Assembly: GCA_910591455.2 (NCBI GenBank)
Contig: OU342807.1
Coordinates: forward strand, 1,739,767-1,803,766
DNA from: Pholis gunnellus
Lineage: Eukaryota > Chordata > Actinopteri > Perciformes > Pholidae
DNA length: 64,000 nt
Direction: 5' to 3'
The translations under genes were made by a program, and so were the position numbers. The notes under the pieces were generated by a model. The model worked only from the letters and a program-made list of their open reading frames with translations. It was not told where the DNA came from and did no database searches. How positions within the stretch are numbered: position 1 is the first letter of the stretch; each line of letters starts with the position of its first letter. This document shows, piece by piece, positions 35,451 to 48,791 of the stretch.

Positions 35451-36895
35451 TTTTTTATTGCTGGCAGATTCTCTTTTCTCAGCTTCCGTTTCTCTTCTCA
35501 TTTTGTGCATTTTATGATGCAACTCTGCCTTCTCTCTTTGCCGTTTCCTTGTAGCGCTTCCTACTCTCTGTGGTGGTGATGGTGCTCCGGGTTGCTGCCA
35601 TCTAAACTGACACAATTCTCTTCATCAGTGTTGGGGGGTTAGGTTGAACTTCTGCTTGGAGTTCTATGGGAGTTGTATCCAAAGATTCCAGATTTCCTCC
35701 ACAGCCCTCTTCCTAGTGCCTCCACTGCTGCCTCCATTCATGTTCTCTGCTCTGGACAGCTGCTGATGGGTTTCACACTCACCCCTCTCTCCTCCTCTGA
35801 TAACTATAAAACATAACTCATAAACTGGCATATTCACATTTAAAAACCTGAATGGTCTGACCACTGTTTAAAAGTAAGAACTGCAAAATAAACAAATGAA
35901 TACATAACTTTGGATTATTTATAGTTTTATCAAGATGTATTACTTCTCTTTTCTTTTGGAAAGATATGCTTCTCTTGCAGCCTGATTGTTATTAATGCTT
36001 TATGATTCATACTGAGTGGCATCCTTAATAGATACAAAATATTCATTATTATCATGAAATAGTTTGAAAGTGTATAATATCTTTAACTTAACACTGTTAA
36101 ACATTTGAAACAATGTGTAAATAATGTTAGAGCTCTAAATATAATATCATAAAGTGACTTTCTTTGCAGTTGCACTCTGCCATGTAGGTCAGTTGAGGTC
36201 CTCTTGATGATGCAATATCCTGTTTACTGCTCTGCACTTTAATTTCATAATAAAAGGAACAGCTCAGCCTGCAATCTCTACAATCAGCAGCTTCTCATGA
36301 AATCAGATAGAATCATTTTCACACAACCGCAGTTCAGAGAAGTGTGAATATGATGTGTAACTCTAAAGACCAGTAACGCATCAGTGGAGACGATCACAGC
36401 AGGAAGCTCACAAATACTTCTCTTGAATCATTATATCGGAGAATAAACTGCTCACTCACACCAACAACAACAACGTTTCTTATTCTGTTCTTCTTTCAGT
36501 CAAGTTTGAATCTATTATTCAAAATCCAGTCAGCGTATTTAAGATGCTGTGCAGCAGTTGCAATGAAACGTGTGAAGAGTGCAAATATAAAAGTAAAAGT
36601 AGTTTTGTTTAAGTTAACTGAACTATTTACCTTGTTAGTGTGTAGTTTACGGACCACTGAGTCCCGTTCAGTGTAACCGACGCACACGTACACACAATCC
36701 CACACACATACGCACTGTTACACTTATTTCACACCCACATGTGGCGTGTAAGCCCGACCTCTATTGTGTGTTTTATTCCCCGTTAAATAATCGTGGCCTA
36801 GCCGCCATTATGGAGTATTTCATGACGTGACTGCTTTATGTGAATACATCCTCCATCTTGTTTCCTCTCTCTCTCTTTGTCTCCCCCCTCTTCTT

Positions 36896-36957
<62 letters not shown>

Positions 36958-37249
36958 ACACACACAATTGTGATGTGGAGGACAGCGTTATGTGTAGTTC
37001 TGCCTCATCCTCAGCATGCTGTTGAATTCAAACACTTGTTTTAGTTCAGAAGTGAATCTAAAATGTTGTGAATGAAAACTGCACAATTATGAAATCACTA
37101 TTGCACTATTATGAATGATTATAGACAATACTACGCCTCACACGGGGCCCCATTATGTTGAAGTTTGAGCTGGTCTGGTTGTTAGGAAATGACAAATATA
37201 ATATATATTATCAATAGAACTAATATTAATATAGAAGATTTCAATAATA
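35451..37249. other. Gene-poor DNA before the array
   Basis: No exon was recognised. It contains an (AC)n microsatellite at about 36898-36966 and AT-rich sequence from 37190. Confidence 0.5.
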
Positions 37250-37305
37250 ATTAAAGCTGCAAGCAGCGATGTACGGGCCCTCGTATCCTCCCGCACGTCG
37301 GAGGT
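37250..37305 (+). mobile_element. Truncated interspersed repeat at the array edge
   Basis: It begins ATTAAAGCTGCAAGCAGCGA and continues with an ACGGGCCCTCG block, a sequence I recall as a common fish interspersed repeat of uncertain class. It is cut at about 37305/37306, where the first satellite unit begins inside a HERC-like exon. Confidence 0.5.
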
Positions 37306-37595
37306 ATCAAGGTTGATAGGGTGAGGTCATCGCTAACGGAAATAACGAGCCTGTTGACGAGGGCAAACATATCAATAGTACAAACTACTAAACTTTTTCC
37401 CCCTATCATGTCCTACAGCCCGTCAACGGCCTCCCTACTGCACAGATCTGCTTCTTCCTGTTTCGCCTGCCCCCTTACACGAGCCAGGCCATCCTCGCTG
37501 AGCGTCTGCGTTACTCCATCCACAACTGCCCCTCCATCGACAACTACATGCTGACCCACAACACCGACGCAGCAGACAGCTCCGACACAGAGTGA
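37306..37595 (+). pseudogene. HERC1-like unit 0: truncated and most divergent copy
   Basis: Only the last 15 nt of the first exon remain (37306-37320), joined to foreign sequence. The final exon is 37419-37595. It encodes GLPTAQICFF where all other copies have TCFF, has A for V in SQAILAE, and lacks one of the two closing glutamates (DTE-stop). These differences suggest an older or unconverted edge copy. Confidence 0.8.
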
Positions 37596-38939
37596 AGCGG
37601 CCAGCTGTGGTCAACCTGGTGATGAATGTATCTTCTCCCATGCCATGCACATTATGCACTGAACACAGACTTCTATTCGCCAAACCTGTAAGGTAGTGTA
37701 CTGTACTGTTTATATGTTGGTTGAAATTAAAGATATGTGTAGTTTTGGTTTTCCAAATGTGCAAGGTGTTGTAATTAATGCAGTGCTTACTCTGAATCAA
37801 CACTACAGGAATACGGAATAAGAGTTTTTCAAATAAAAATAAAGTAACTAAAAAAGTAACTTTAAAAGTAAAGTAACTAAAAAAGTAACTAAAAAAGTAA
37901 AGTAACTTTAAAAGTAACTAAAAAAGTAAAGTAACTAAAAAAGTAACTTTAAAAGTAAAGTAACTAAAAAAGTAACTAAAAAGTAAAGTAACTAAAAAAG
38001 TAACTTTAAAAGTAAAGTAACTTTTAAAGTAACTAAAAAAGTAAAGTAACTAAAAAAGTAACTTTAAAAGTAAAGTAACTAAAAAAGTAACTTTAAAAGT
38101 AAAGTAACTTTAAAAGTAACTAAAAAAGTAAAGTAACTAAAAAAGTAACTAAAAAGTAAAGTAACTAAAAAAGTAACTTTAAAAGTAAAGTAACTAAAAA
38201 AGTAACTTTAAAAGTAAAGTAACTAAAAAAGTAACTTTAAAAGTAAAGTAACTAAAAAAGCAACTTTAAAAATAAAGTAACTTAAGTAAAGTTATGACTT
38301 TTCGACATGGTACACTGACTTTTTCATGACTTTTTTCGACATCCTATACTATGCTGTTTATAACTCCGCAGCAACTCCCTTCATCAACATCGATTGTCTT
38401 CCTTCAGGATGGAGTCCAATCGCCAAAGACGTTGCACTATTCACATTTGTACAATGTGTAATAAATTATTGTGAAATTCTAATGAAGTCTCTCCTGATTG
38501 AATGACTTTTTTGACTGTTTTTCGACTTTAACCCCAGTAGAACAAACTGAAAAAACACAATTGGGTTTCATCATTAAATTCTTTTCTTTACTGCATTTGC
38601 ACATAATTCACTGAACACACGGAAGTCCAGAAGCATCCAATACATAAACTGACCGATGAAAACAAGGTAAAAACAATACGTCTGTAATAAAATACACTTT
38701 CATGTTCTTATATGCATAATATAAAAACAATAAAGGAAAATATTTAAATTGCAGTAATTACTATTTACAAAAGGCATTTTCTATTAAAAGGAACTTTTAC
38801 AACTTCAGTACCTATAAATAAATCAAACTATATGCAGGTCAGGTGCAGTAGTACAAAAAGGCTTTGATATCAGGAGAGTAAGGTGACAGTTTTACAGCAG
38901 GACAGAAAGGCGGGATAAGGCCTGATGAACATTAGGTAG

Positions 38940-39338
38940 CCTGGAGGAGTTCACCAATGAGGAGCGAGTGCTTTTCCTCCGTTTCGTCTCTGGCCGGTCC
39001 AGGTTGCCTTCCAACCCAGCTGATATCACGCAGAAGTTCCAAATCATCAAGGTTGATAGGGTGAGGTCATCGCTAACGGAAATAACGAGCCTGTTGACGA
39101 GGGCAAACATATCAATAGTACAAACTACTAAACTTTTTCCCCCTATCATGTCCTACAGCCCGTCAACGGCCACCCTACTGCACAGACCTGCTTCTTCCTG
39201 TTTCGCCTGCCCCCTTACACGAGCCAGGTCATCCTCGCTGAGCGTCTGCGTTACTCCATCCACAACTGCCCCTCCATCGACAACTACATGCTGACCCACA
39301 ACACCGACGCAGCAGACAGCTCCGACACAGAGGAGTGA
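38940..39338 (+). pseudogene. HERC1-like unit A: last two HECT exons (reference copy)
   Basis: Exons 38940-39060 and 39159-39338 with a 98-bp GT-AG intron. Translation gives LEEFTNEERVLFLRFVSGRS RLPSNPADITQKFQIIKVDR, then PVNG(H)PTAQTCFFLFRLPPY, SQVILAERLRYSIHNCPSID and a tail ending SSDTEE-stop. This is the HECT C-lobe: the TCFF cysteine is the expected catalytic residue that forms the ubiquitin thioester, and the spacing and tail are closest to HERC1. The HECT N-lobe and all RCC1-type repeats are absent. The presumed acceptor (AGGTAG before 38940) has a poor pyrimidine tract, and in-frame TGA codons lie just upstream, so alone this is an incomplete gene. This copy has H where the others have L (NGLPTAQ). 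Assignment to HERC1 rather than another large HERC is by memory. Confidence 0.8.
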
Positions 39339-41126
39339 AGCGGCCAGCTGTGGTCAACCTGGTGATGAATGTATCTTCTCCCATGCCATGCACATTATGC
39401 ACTGAACACAGACTTCTATTCGCCAAACCTGTAGAGTAGTGTACTGTACTGTTTATATGTTGGTTGAAATTAAAGATATGTGTAGTTTTGGTTTTCCAAA
39501 TGTGCAAGGTGTTGTAATTAATGCAGTGCTTACTCTGAATCAACACTACAGGGATACGGAATAAGAGTTTTTCAAATAAAAATAAAGTAACTAAAAAGTA
39601 ACTTTAAAAGTAAAGTAACTTTAAAAGTAAAGTAACTAAAAAAGTAACTTTAAAAGTAAAGTAACTAAAGAAGTAACTCTAAAAGTAAAGTAACTAAAAA
39701 AGTAACTTTAAAAGTAAAGTAACTTTAAAAGTAACTAAAAAAGTAAAGTAACTAAAAAAGTAACTTTAAAAGTAAAGTAACTAAAAAAGTAACTTTAAAA
39801 GTAAAGTAACTGAAAAAGTAACTCTAAAAGTAAAGTAACTAAAAAAGTAACTTTAAAAGTAAAGTAACTAAAAAAGTAACTAAAAAAGTAAAGTAACTAA
39901 AAAAGTAACTTTAAAAGTAAAGTAACTTTAAAAGAAACTAAAAAAGTAAAGTAACTAAAAAAGTAACTTTAAAAGTAAAGTAACTAAAAAAGTAACTTTA
40001 AAAGTAAAGTAACTTTAAAAGTAACTAAAAAAGTAAAGTAACTAAAAAATTAACTTTAAAAGTAAAGTAACTAATAAAGTAACCTTAAAAGTAAAGTAAC
40101 TTAAAAAAGTAAAGTAACTAAAAAAGTAACTTTAAAAGTAAAGTAACTTTAAAAGTAACTAAAAAAGTAAAGTAACTAAAAAAGTAACTTTAAAAGTAAA
40201 GTAACTAAAAAAGTAACTTTAAAAGTAAAGTAACTTTAAAAGTAACTAAAAAAGTAAAGTAACTAAAAAATTAACTTTAAAAGTAAAGTAACTAATAAAG
40301 TAACTTTAAAAGTAAAGTAACTTAAAAAAGTAACTTTAAAAGTAAAGTAACTAAAAAAGTAACTTTAAAAGTAAAGTAACTTTAAAAGTAACTAAAAAAG
40401 TAAAGTAACTAAAAAAGTAACTTTAAAAGTAAAGTAACTAAAAAAGCAACTTTAAACATAAAGTAACTTAAGTAAAGTTATGACTTTTCGACATAGTACA
40501 CTGACTTTTTCATGACTTTTTTTCGACATCCTATACTATGCTGTTTATAACTCCGCAGCAACTCCCTTCATAAACATTGATTGTCTTCCTTCAGGATGGA
40601 GTCCAATCGCCAAAGACGTTGCACTATTCACATTTGTACAATGTGTAATAAATTATTGTGAAATTCTAATGAAGTCTCTCCTGATTGAATGACTTTTTTG
40701 ACTGTTTTTCGACTTTAACCCCAGTAGAACAAACTGAAAAAACACAATTGGGTTTCATCATTAAATTCTTTTCTTTACTGCATTTGCACATAATTCACTG
40801 AACACACGGAAGTCCAGAAGCATCCAATACATAAACTGACCGATGAAAACAAGGTAAAAACAATACGTCTGTAATAAAATACACTTTCATGTTCTTATAT
40901 GCATAATATAAAAACAATAAAGGAAAATATTTAAATTGCAGTAATTACTATTTAGAAAAGGCATTTTCTTTTAAAAGGAACTTTTACAACTTCAGTACCT
41001 ATAAATAAATCAAACTATATGCAGGTCAGGTGCAGTAGTACAAAAAGGCTTTGATATCAGGAGAGTAAGGTGACAGTTTTACAGCAGGACAGAAATGCTG
41101 GATAAGGCCTGATGAACATTAGGTAG

Positions 41127-41525
41127 CCTGGAGGAGTTCACCAATGAGGAGCGAGTGCTTTTCCTCCGTTTCGTCTCTGGCCGGTCCAGGTTGCCTTCCA
41201 ACCCAGCTGATATCACGCAGAAGTTCCAAATCATCAAGGTTGATAGGGTGAGGTCATCGCTAACGGATATAACGAGCCTGTTGACGAGGGCAAACATATC
41301 AATAGTACAAACTACTAAACTTTTTCCCCCTATCATGTCCTACAGCCCGTCAACGGCCTCCCTACTGCACAGACCTGCTTCTTCCTGTTTCGCCTGCCCC
41401 CTTACACGAGCCAGGTCATCCTCGCTGAGCGTCTGCGTTACTCCATCCACAACTGCCCCTCCATCGACAACTACATGCTGACCCACAACACCGACGCAGC
41501 AGACAGCTCCGACACAGAGGAGTGA
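41127..41525 (+). pseudogene. HERC1-like unit B
   Basis: Both exons are intact. Marker variants are AAATGCTGG before the exon, GGATATAAC in the intron, and CCTGATGATG and GCAACGTGTTG after the stop. It shares all of these with unit F. Confidence 0.8.
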
Positions 41526-42871
41526 AGCGGCCAGCTGTGGTCAACCTGATGATGAATGTATCTTCTCCCATGCCATGCACATTATGCACTGAACACAGAC
41601 TTCTATTCGCCAAACCTGTAGAGTAGTGTACTGTACTGTTTATATGTTGGTTGAAATTAAAGATATGTGTAGTTTTGGTTTTCCAAATGTGCAACGTGTT
41701 GTAATTAATGCAGTGCTTACTCTGAATCAACACTACAGGGATACGGAATAAGAGTTTTTCAAATAAAAATAAAGTAACTAAAAAAGTAACTTTAAAAGTA
41801 AAGTAACTAAAAAAGTAACTTTAAAAGTAAAGTAACTAAAAAAGTAACTAAAAAAGTAAAGTAACTTTAAAAGTAACTAAAATAGTAAAGTAACTAAAAA
41901 AGTAACTTTAAAAGTAAAGTAACTAAAAAAAGTAACTAAAAAGTAAAGTAACTAAAAAAGTAACTTTAAAAGTAAAGTAACTTTAAAAGTAACTAAAAAA
42001 GTAAAGTAACTAAAAAAGTAACTTTAAAAGTAAAGTAACTAAAAAAGTAACTTTAAAAGTAAAGTAACTTTAAAAGTAACTAAAAAAGTAAAGTAACTAA
42101 AAAAGTAACTAAAAAGTAAAGTAACTAAAAAAGTAACTTTAAAAGTAAAGTAACTAAAAAAGTAACTTTAAAAGTAAAGTAACTAAAAAAGCAACTTTAA
42201 AAATAAAGTAACTTAAGTAAAGTTATGACTTTTCGACATGGTACACTGACTTTTTCATGACTTTTTTCCTTCATCCTATACTATGCTGTTTATAACTCCG
42301 CAGCAACTCCCTTCATCAACATCGATTGTCTTCCTTCAGGATGGAGTCCAATCGCCAAAGACGTTGCACTATTCACATTTGTACAATGTGTAATAAATTA
42401 TTGTGAAATTCTAATGAAGTCTCTCCTGATTGAATGACTTTTTTGACTGTTTTTCGACTTTAACCCCAGTAGAACAAACTGAAAAAACACAATTGGGTTT
42501 CATCATTAAATTCTTTTCTTTACTGCATTTGCACATAATTCACTGAACACACGGAAGTCCAGAAGCATCCAATACATAAACTGACCGATGAAAACAAGGT
42601 AAAAACAATACGTCTGTAATAAAATACACTTTCATGTTCTTATATGCATAATATAAAAACAATAAAGGAAAATATTTAAATTGCAGTAATTACTATTTAC
42701 AAAAGGCATTTTCTATTAAAAGGAACTTTTACAACTTCAGTACCTATAAATAAATCAAACTATATGCAGGTCAGGTGCAGTAGTACAAAAAGGCTTTGAT
42801 ATCAGGAGAGTAAGGTGACAGTTTTACAGCAGGACAGAAAGGCGGGATAAGGCCTGATGAACATTAGGTAG

Positions 42872-43270
42872 CCTGGAGGAGTTCACCAATGAGGAGCGAG
42901 TGCTTTTCCTCCGTTTCGTCTCTGGCCGGTCCAGGTTGCCTTCCAACCCAGCTGATATCACGCAGAAGTTCCAAATCATCAAGGTTGATAGGGTGAGGTC
43001 ATCGCTAACGGAAATAACGAGCCTGTTGACGAGGGCAAACATATCAATAGTACAAACTACTAAACTTTTTCCCCCTATCATGTCCTACAGCCCGTCAACG
43101 GCCTCCCTACTGCACAGACCTGCTTCTTCCTGTTTCGCCTGCCCCCTTACACGAGCCAGGTCATCCTCGCTGAGCGTCTGCGTTACTCCATCCACAACTG
43201 CCCCTCCATCGACAACTACATGCTGACCCACAACACCGACGCAGCAGACAGCTCCGACACAGAGGAGTGA
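42872..43270 (+). pseudogene. HERC1-like unit C
   Basis: Both exons are intact. The private marker is ATGCAAATTATG in the 3' sequence, where others have ATGCACATTATG. Its minisatellite is 459 bp, the same as unit B. Confidence 0.8.
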
Positions 43271-44614
43271 AGCGGCCAGCTGTGGTCAACCTGGTGATGA
43301 ATGTATCTTCTCCCATGCCATGCAAATTATGCACTGAACACAGACTTCTATTCGCCAAACCTGTAGAGTAGTGTACTGTACTGTTTATATGTTGGTTGAA
43401 ATTAAAGATATGTGTAGTTTTGGTTTTCCAAATGTGCAAGGTGTTGTAATTAATGCAGTGCTTACTCTGAATCAACACTACAGGGATACGGAATAAGAGT
43501 TTTTCAAATAAAAATAAAGTAACTAAAAAAGTAACTTTAAAAGTAAAGTAACTAAAAAAGTAACTTTAAAAGTAAAGTAACTAAAAAAGTAACTAAAAAA
43601 GTAAAGTAACTAAAAAAGTAACTTTAAAAGTAAAGTAACTAAAAAAGTAACTAAAAAGTAAAGTAACTAAAAAAGTAACTTTAAAAGTAAAGTAACTTTA
43701 AAAGTAACTAAAAAAGTAAAGTAACTAAAAAAGTAACTTTAAAAGTAAAGTAACTAAAAAAGTAACTTTAAAAGTAAAGTAACTTAAAAAGTAACTAAAA
43801 AAGTAAAGTAACTAAAAAAGTAACTAAAAAGTAAAGTAACTAAAAAAGTAACTTTAAAAGTAAAGTAACTAAAAAAGTAACTTTAAAAGTAAAGTAACTA
43901 AAAAAGTAACTTTAAAAGTAAAGTAACTAAAAAAGCAACTTTAAAAATAAAGTAACTTAAGTAAAGTTATGACTTTTCGACATGGTACACTGACTTTTTC
44001 ATGACTTTTTTCGACATCCTATACTATGCTGTTTATAACTCCGCAGCAACTCCCTTCATCAACATCGATTGTCTTCCTTCAGGATGGAGTCCAATCGCCA
44101 AAGACGTTGCACTATTCACATTTGTACAATGTGTAATAAATTATTGTGAAATTCTAATGAAGTCTCTCCTGATTGAATGACTTTTTTGACTGTTTTTCGA
44201 CTTTAACCCCAGTAGAACAAACTGAAAAAACACAATTGGGTTTCATCATTAAATTCTTTTCTTTACTGCATTTGCACATAATTCACTGAACACACGGAAG
44301 TCCAGAAGCATCCAATACATAAACTGACCGATGAAAACAAGGTATAAACAATACGTCTGTAATAAAATACACTTTCATGTTCTTATATGCATAATATAAA
44401 AACAATAAAGGAAAATATTTAAATTGCAGTTATTACTATTTACAAAAGGCATTTTCTATTAAAAGGAACTTTTACAACTTCAGTACCTATAAATAAATCA
44501 AACTATATGCAGGTCAGGTGCAGTAGTACAAAAAGGCTTTGATATCAGGAGAGTAAGGTGACAGTTTTACAGCAGGACAGAAATGCGGGATAAGGCCTGA
44601 TGAACATTAGGTAG

Positions 44615-45013
44615 CCTGGAGGAGTTCACCAATGAGGAGCGAGTGCTTTTCCTCCGTTTCGTCTCTGGCCGGTCCAGGTTGCCTTCCAATCCAGCTGATA
44701 TCACGCAGAAGTTCCAAATCATCAAGGTTGATAGGGTGAGGTCATCGCTAACGGAAATAACGAGCCTGTTGACGAGGGCAAACATATCAATAGTACAAAC
44801 TACTAAACTTTTTCCCCCTATCATGTCCTACAGCCCGTCAACGGCCTCCCTACTGCACAGACCTGCTTCTTCCTGTTTCGCCTGCCCCCTTACACGAGCC
44901 AGGTCATCCTCGCTGAGCGTCTGCGTTACTCCATCCACAACTGCCCCTCCATCGACAACTACATGCTGACCCACAACACCGACGCAGCAGACAGCTCCGA
45001 CACAGAGGAGTGA
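44615..45013 (+). pseudogene. HERC1-like unit D
   Basis: Both exons are intact, with one silent change (AAT for AAC in LPSNP). A 16-bp deletion in the 3' sequence (CCAAACTGTACTG) is shared with units J, L and N. Confidence 0.8.
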
Positions 45014-46429
45014 AGCGGCCAGCTGTGGTCAACCTGGTGATGAATGTATCTTCTCCCATGCCATGCACATTATGCACTGAACACAGACTTCTATTCGCCA
45101 AACTGTACTGTTTATATGTTGGTTGAAATTAAAGATATGTGTAGTTTTGGTTTTCCAAATGTGCAAGGTGTTGTAATTAATGCAGTGCTTACTCTGAATC
45201 AACACTACAGGAATACGGAATAAGAGTTTTTCAAATAAAAATAAAGTAACTAAAAAAGTAACTTTAAAAGTAAATTAACTAAAAAAGTAACTTTAAAAGT
45301 AAAGTAACTAAAAAAGTAACTAAAAAAGTAAAGTAACTTTAAAAGTAACTAAAAAAGTAAAGTAACTAAAAAAGTAACTTTAAAAGTAAAGTAACTAAAA
45401 AAGTAACTAAAAAGTAAAGTAACTAAAAAAGTAACTTTAAAAGTAAAGTAACTTTAAAAGTAACTAAAAAAGTAAAGTAACTAAAAAAGTAACTTTAAAA
45501 GTGAAGTAACTAAAAAAGTAACTTTAAAAGTAAAGTAACTTTAAAAGTAACTAAAAAAGTAAAGTAACTAAAAAAGTAACTTTAAAAGTAAAGTAACTTT
45601 TAAAAGTAACTAAAAAAGTAAAGTAACTAAAAAAGTAACTAAAAAGTATAGTAACTAAAAAAGTAACTTTAAAAGTAAAGTAACTAAAAAAGTAACTTTA
45701 AAAGTAAAGTAACTAAAAAAGTAACTTTAAAAGTAAAGTAACTAAAAAAGCAACTTTAAAAATAAAGTAACTTAAGTAAAGTTATGACTTTTCGACATGG
45801 TACACTGACTTTTTCATGACTTTTTTCGACATCCTATACTATGCTGTTTATAACTCCGCAGCAACTCCCTTCATCAACATCGATTGTCTTCCTTCAGGAT
45901 GGAGTCCAATCGCCAAAGACGTTGCACTATTCACATTTGTACAATGTGTAATAAATTATTGTGAAATTCTAATGAAGTCTCTCCTGATTGAATGACTTTT
46001 TTGACTGTTTTTCGACTTTAACCCCAGTAGAACAAACTGAAAAAACACAATTGGGTTTCATCATTAAATTCTTTTCTTTACTGCATTTGCACATAATTCA
46101 CTGAACACACGGAAGTCCAGAAGCATCCAATACATAAACTGACCGATGAAAACAAGGTAAAAACAATACGTCTGTAATAAAATACACTTTCATGTTCTTA
46201 TATGCATAATATAAAAACAATAAAGGAAAATATTTAAATTGCAGTAATTACTATTTACAAAAGGCATTTTCTATTAAAAGGAACTTTTACAACTTCAGTA
46301 CCTATAAATAAATCAAACTATATGCAGGTCAGGTGCAGTAGTACAAAAAGGCTTTGATATCAGGAGAGTAAGGTGACAGTTTTACAGCAGGACAGAAAGG
46401 CGGGATAAGGCCTGATGAACATTAGGTAG

Positions 46430-46828
46430 CCTGGAGGAGTTCACCAATGAGGAGCGAGTGCTTTTCCTCCGTTTCGTCTCTGGCCGGTCCAGGTTGCCTT
46501 CCAACCCAGCTGATATCACGCAGAAGTTCCAAATCATCAAGGTTGATAGGGTGAGGTCATCGCTAACGGAAATAACGAGCCTGTTGACGAGGGCAAACAT
46601 ATCAATAGCACAAACTACTAAACTTTTTCCCCCTATCATGTCCTACAGCCCGTCAACGGCCTCCCTACTGCACAGACCTGCTTCTTCCTGTTTCGCCTGC
46701 CCCCTTACACGAGCCAGGTCATCCTCGCTGAGCGTCTGCGTTACTCCATCCACAACTGCCCCTCCATCGACAACTACATGCTGACCCACAACACCGACGC
46801 AGCAGACAGCTCCGACACAGAGGAGTGA
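46430..46828 (+). pseudogene. HERC1-like unit E
   Basis: Both exons are intact. The intron has AATAGCACAAAC, shared only with unit G. The following minisatellite is about 672 bp. Confidence 0.8.
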
Positions 46829-48392
46829 AGCGGCCAGCTGTGGTCAACCTGGTGATGAATGTATCTTCTCCCATGCCATGCACATTATGCACTGAACACA
46901 GACTTCTATTCGCCAAACCTGTAGAGTAGTGTACTGTACTGTTTATATGTTGGTTGAAATTAAAGATATGTGTAGTTTTGGTTTTCCAAATGTGCAAGGT
47001 GTTGTAATTAATGCAGTGCTTACTCTGAATCAACACTACAGGGATACGGAATAAGAGTTTTTCAAATAAAAATAAAGTAACTAAAAAAGTAACTTTAAAA
47101 GTAAAGTAACTAAAAAAGTAACTTTAAAAGTAAAGTAACTAAAAAAGTAACTAAAAAAGTAAAGTAACTTTAAAAGTAACTAAAAAAGTAAAGTAACTAA
47201 AAAAGTAACTTTAAAAGTAAAGTAACTAAAAAAGTAACTAAAAAGTAAAGTAACTAAAAAAGTAACTTTAAAAGTAAAGTAACTTTAAAAGTAACTAAAA
47301 AAGTAAAGTAACTAAAAAAGTAACTTTAAAAGTGAAGTAACTAAAAAAGTAACTTTAAAAGTAAAGTAACTTTAAAAGTAACTAAAAAAGTAAAGTAACT
47401 AAAAAAGTAACTAAAAAGTAAAGTAACTAAAAAAGTAACTTTAAAAGTAAAGTAACTAAAAAAGTAACTTTAAAAGTAAAGTAACTTTAAAAGTAACTAA
47501 AAAAGTAAAGTAACTAAAAAAGTAACTAAAAAGTAAAGTAACTAAAAAAGTAACTTTAAAAGTAAAGTAACTAAAAAAGTAACTTTAAAAGTAAAGTAAC
47601 TAAAAAAGTAAAGTAACTAAAAAAGTAACTTTAAAAGTAAAGTAACTAAAAAAGTAACTTTAAAAGTAAAGTAACTAAAAAAGTAACTTTAAAAGTAAAG
47701 TAACTAAAAAAGCAACTTTAAAAATAAAGTAACTTAAGTAAAGTTATGACTTTTCGACATGGTACACTGACTTTTTCATGACTTTTTTTCGACATCCTAT
47801 ACTATGCTGTTTATAACTCCGCAGCAACTCCCTTCATAAACATTGATTGTCTTCCTTCAGGATGGAGTCCAATCGCCAAAGACGTTGCACTATTCACATT
47901 TGTACAATGTGTAATAAATTATTGTGAAATTCTAATGAAGTCTCTCCTGATTGAATGACTTTTTTGACTGTTTTTCGACTTTAACCCCAGTAGAACAAAC
48001 TGAAAAAACACAATTGGGTTTCATCATTAAATTCTTTTCTTTACTGCATTTGCACATAATTCACTGAACACACGGAAGTCCAGAAGCATCCAATACATAA
48101 ACTGACCGATGAAAACAAGGTAAAAACAATACGTCTGTAATAAAATACACTTTCATGTTCTTATATGCATAATATAAAAACAATAAAGGAAAATATTTAA
48201 ATTGCAGTAATTACTATTTAGAAAAGGCATTTTCTTTTAAAAGGAACTTTTACAACTTCAGTACCTATAAATAAATCAAACTATATGCAGGTCAGGTGCA
48301 GTAGTACAAAAAGGCTTTGATATCAGGAGAGTAAGGTGACAGTTTTACAGCAGGACAGAAATGCTGGATAAGGCCTGATGAACATTAGGTAG

Positions 48393-48791
48393 CCTGGAGG
48401 AGTTCACCAATGAGGAGCGAGTGCTTTTCCTCCGTTTCGTCTCTGGCCGGTCCAGGTTGCCTTCCAACCCAGCTGATATCACGCAGAAGTTCCAAATCAT
48501 CAAGGTTGATAGGGTGAGGTCATCGCTAACGGATATAACGAGCCTGTTGACGAGGGCAAACATATCAATAGTACAAACTACTAAACTTTTTCCCCCTATC
48601 ATGTCCTACAGCCCGTCAACGGCCTCCCTACTGCACAGACCTGCTTCTTCCTGTTTCGCCTGCCCCCTTACACGAGCCAGGTCATCCTCGCTGAGCGTCT
48701 GCGTTACTCCATCCACAACTGCCCCTCCATCGACAACTACATGCTGACCCACAACACCGACGCAGCAGACAGCTCCGACACAGAGGAGTGA
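48393..48791 (+). pseudogene. HERC1-like unit F
   Basis: It carries the full unit-B marker set, including the preceding CATAAACATTGATTG block. It appears to be a recent duplicate or conversion of B, 7266 bp away. Confidence 0.8.
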
